From contig NZ_BCUD01000001.1 of NCBI RefSeq assembly GCF_001591105.1, positions 310,001-374,000 of the forward strand: a stretch of 64,000 bases of DNA. The letters run 5' to 3'. The notes beneath the pieces are model-generated. The model was not told where the DNA came from. It did not search any database and saw only the letters and a list, made by a program, of their open reading frames with translations. How positions within the stretch are numbered: the stretch's first letter is position 1; every line of letters begins with the position of its first letter. The translations under genes were made by a program, and so were the position numbers. Source of the DNA: Vibrio nereis NBRC 15637. GTDB taxonomy: Bacteria > Pseudomonadota > Gammaproteobacteria > Enterobacterales > Vibrionaceae. Shown here in pieces: positions 63,374 to 64,000 of this stretch.

Positions 63374-64000
63374 TAGATCACTCCTTTTTCTTCTAAGATG
63401 GCATGTACGGTGAAAATGTCCTTATCACCACGACCAGACAGGTTAACCACTAACAATTGTTCTTTTTCAGGATTTTCACGAGCCATGCGAAGGGCTTGCG
63501 CAAGGGCGTGTGATGACTCCAAAGCTGGGATAATCCCTTCACTGCGAGCGAGTTCTTGGAACGCTTCTAGTGCTTCGTCATCCGTCACATTGTCATATTC
63601 GGCGCGGCCTATCGCGTTAAGGTGCGCATGTTGTGGGCCAACTGATGGGAAGTCTAAGCCAGCAGATACGGAGTAAGACTCTTCTACTTGGCCATTCTCA
63701 TCTTGCATTAGCGGCGCTTTCATACCGAAGAAAATGCCTGTTTTACCATGTTTAAGTGGCGCGCCATGTTGGTCTGTGTCTATGCCTTTACCCGCTGGTT
63801 CCACGCCGATTAAGCGTACGGATTCTTCTTCGATGAAGTCGGCAAACATGCCAATTGCGTTTGAACCACCGCCCACACATGCGATCACCGCGTCTGGTAG
63901 TCGGCCTTCACGAGCCAAAATTTGGTTTTTGGTTTCTTCACCGATCATGCGTTGGAATTCACGTACGATGGTTGGGAATGGGTGTGGACCAGCGGCTGTG
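63373..64000 (-). CDS. trpB: Tryptophan synthase beta subunit, 5' part outside window
   Basis: The C-terminal 208 residues of TrpB; the frame is open through the right window edge, beginning at [20 protein letters not shown]. TrpB joins indole and serine to give tryptophan using PLP. The PLP-phosphate-binding loop [15 protein letters not shown], the [14 protein letters not shown] segment and the end NLSGRGDKD are all typical. An internal ATG at 63948 is not a real start. Confidence 0.97.
   Translation of the reverse strand, partial: TAAGPHPFPTIVREFQRMIGEETKNQILAREGRLPDAVIACVGGGSNAIGMFADFIEEESVRLIGVEPAGKGIDTDQHGAPLKHGKTGIFFGMKAPLMQDENGQVEESYSVSAGLDFPSVGPQHAHLNAIGRAEYDNVTDDEALEAFQELARSEGIIPALESSHALAQALRMARENPEKEQLLVVNLSGRGDKDIFTVHAILEEKGVI

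Overview
This window looks like a stretch of the larger chromosome of a marine Vibrio, most likely of the Harveyi clade (V. parahaemolyticus, V. alginolyticus, V. campbellii type). The grounds are the protein sequences and a gene order (tfoX, small outer-membrane protein, response regulator, sensor kinase, serC, then trpB/trpA further along) that I remember from Vibrio chromosome 1. Species assignment is inference. There are about 48 genes. No rRNA, tRNA, phage, integron or CRISPR array was seen. Most genes are core or clade-typical, and intrinsic terminators are clear at many gene ends.

Left third (1-20.5 kb): a partial periplasmic protein, the lysine exporter lysO with an HDOD signalling gene, the competence regulator tfoX, a small barrel protein, a two-component pair whose kinase has a degenerate receiver and a cyclic-nucleotide-type domain, a DUF945 protein, serC, a YgiQ radical-SAM protein, a PAS-EAL-CBS signalling protein, and the divergent metR/metE pair with visible MetR and MetJ boxes. 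A 3-methyladenine glycosylase-like gene, a small lipoprotein and an unlisted 47-codon gene follow.

Middle (20.5-38.7 kb): a soluble PAS-PAS chemotaxis transducer, a three-gene DUF2760/Hsp70/Hsp70 operon, a CHASE-GGDEF cyclase, a DEDDh exonuclease, an LplT-like permease fused to an acyltransferase, a VIT-vWA surface protein with a GlyGly-CTERM tail, an XRE regulator, a TerB-like protein, and a PhoD-like phosphatase. The phosphatase is separated from the small gene before it by a structured 265-bp MITE-like element.

Right third (38.8-64 kb): a catabolic island with a class III aminotransferase, LysR, glutarate hydroxylase (glaH/csiD), L-2-hydroxyglutarate oxidase (lhgO), a second LysR, a gabD-type semialdehyde dehydrogenase, a TRAP transporter and a universal stress protein. 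Together these fit 5-aminovalerate or GABA to semialdehyde to glutarate or succinate, with glutarate going through L-2-hydroxyglutarate to 2-oxoglutarate. Then come hrpA, an outer-membrane barrel, a pullulanase lipoprotein, a three-gene phospholipid-type operon (CDP-alcohol phosphotransferase, CdsA-like, PlsC-like), a dicarboxylate/amino-acid symporter, trpA and the end of trpB.

The most interesting items are the glutarate/5-aminovalerate island with its own transporter and two LysR genes, the uncharacterised double-Hsp70 operon, the lipid operon with altered catalytic residues, and the MITE placed exactly between a stop and a start codon.
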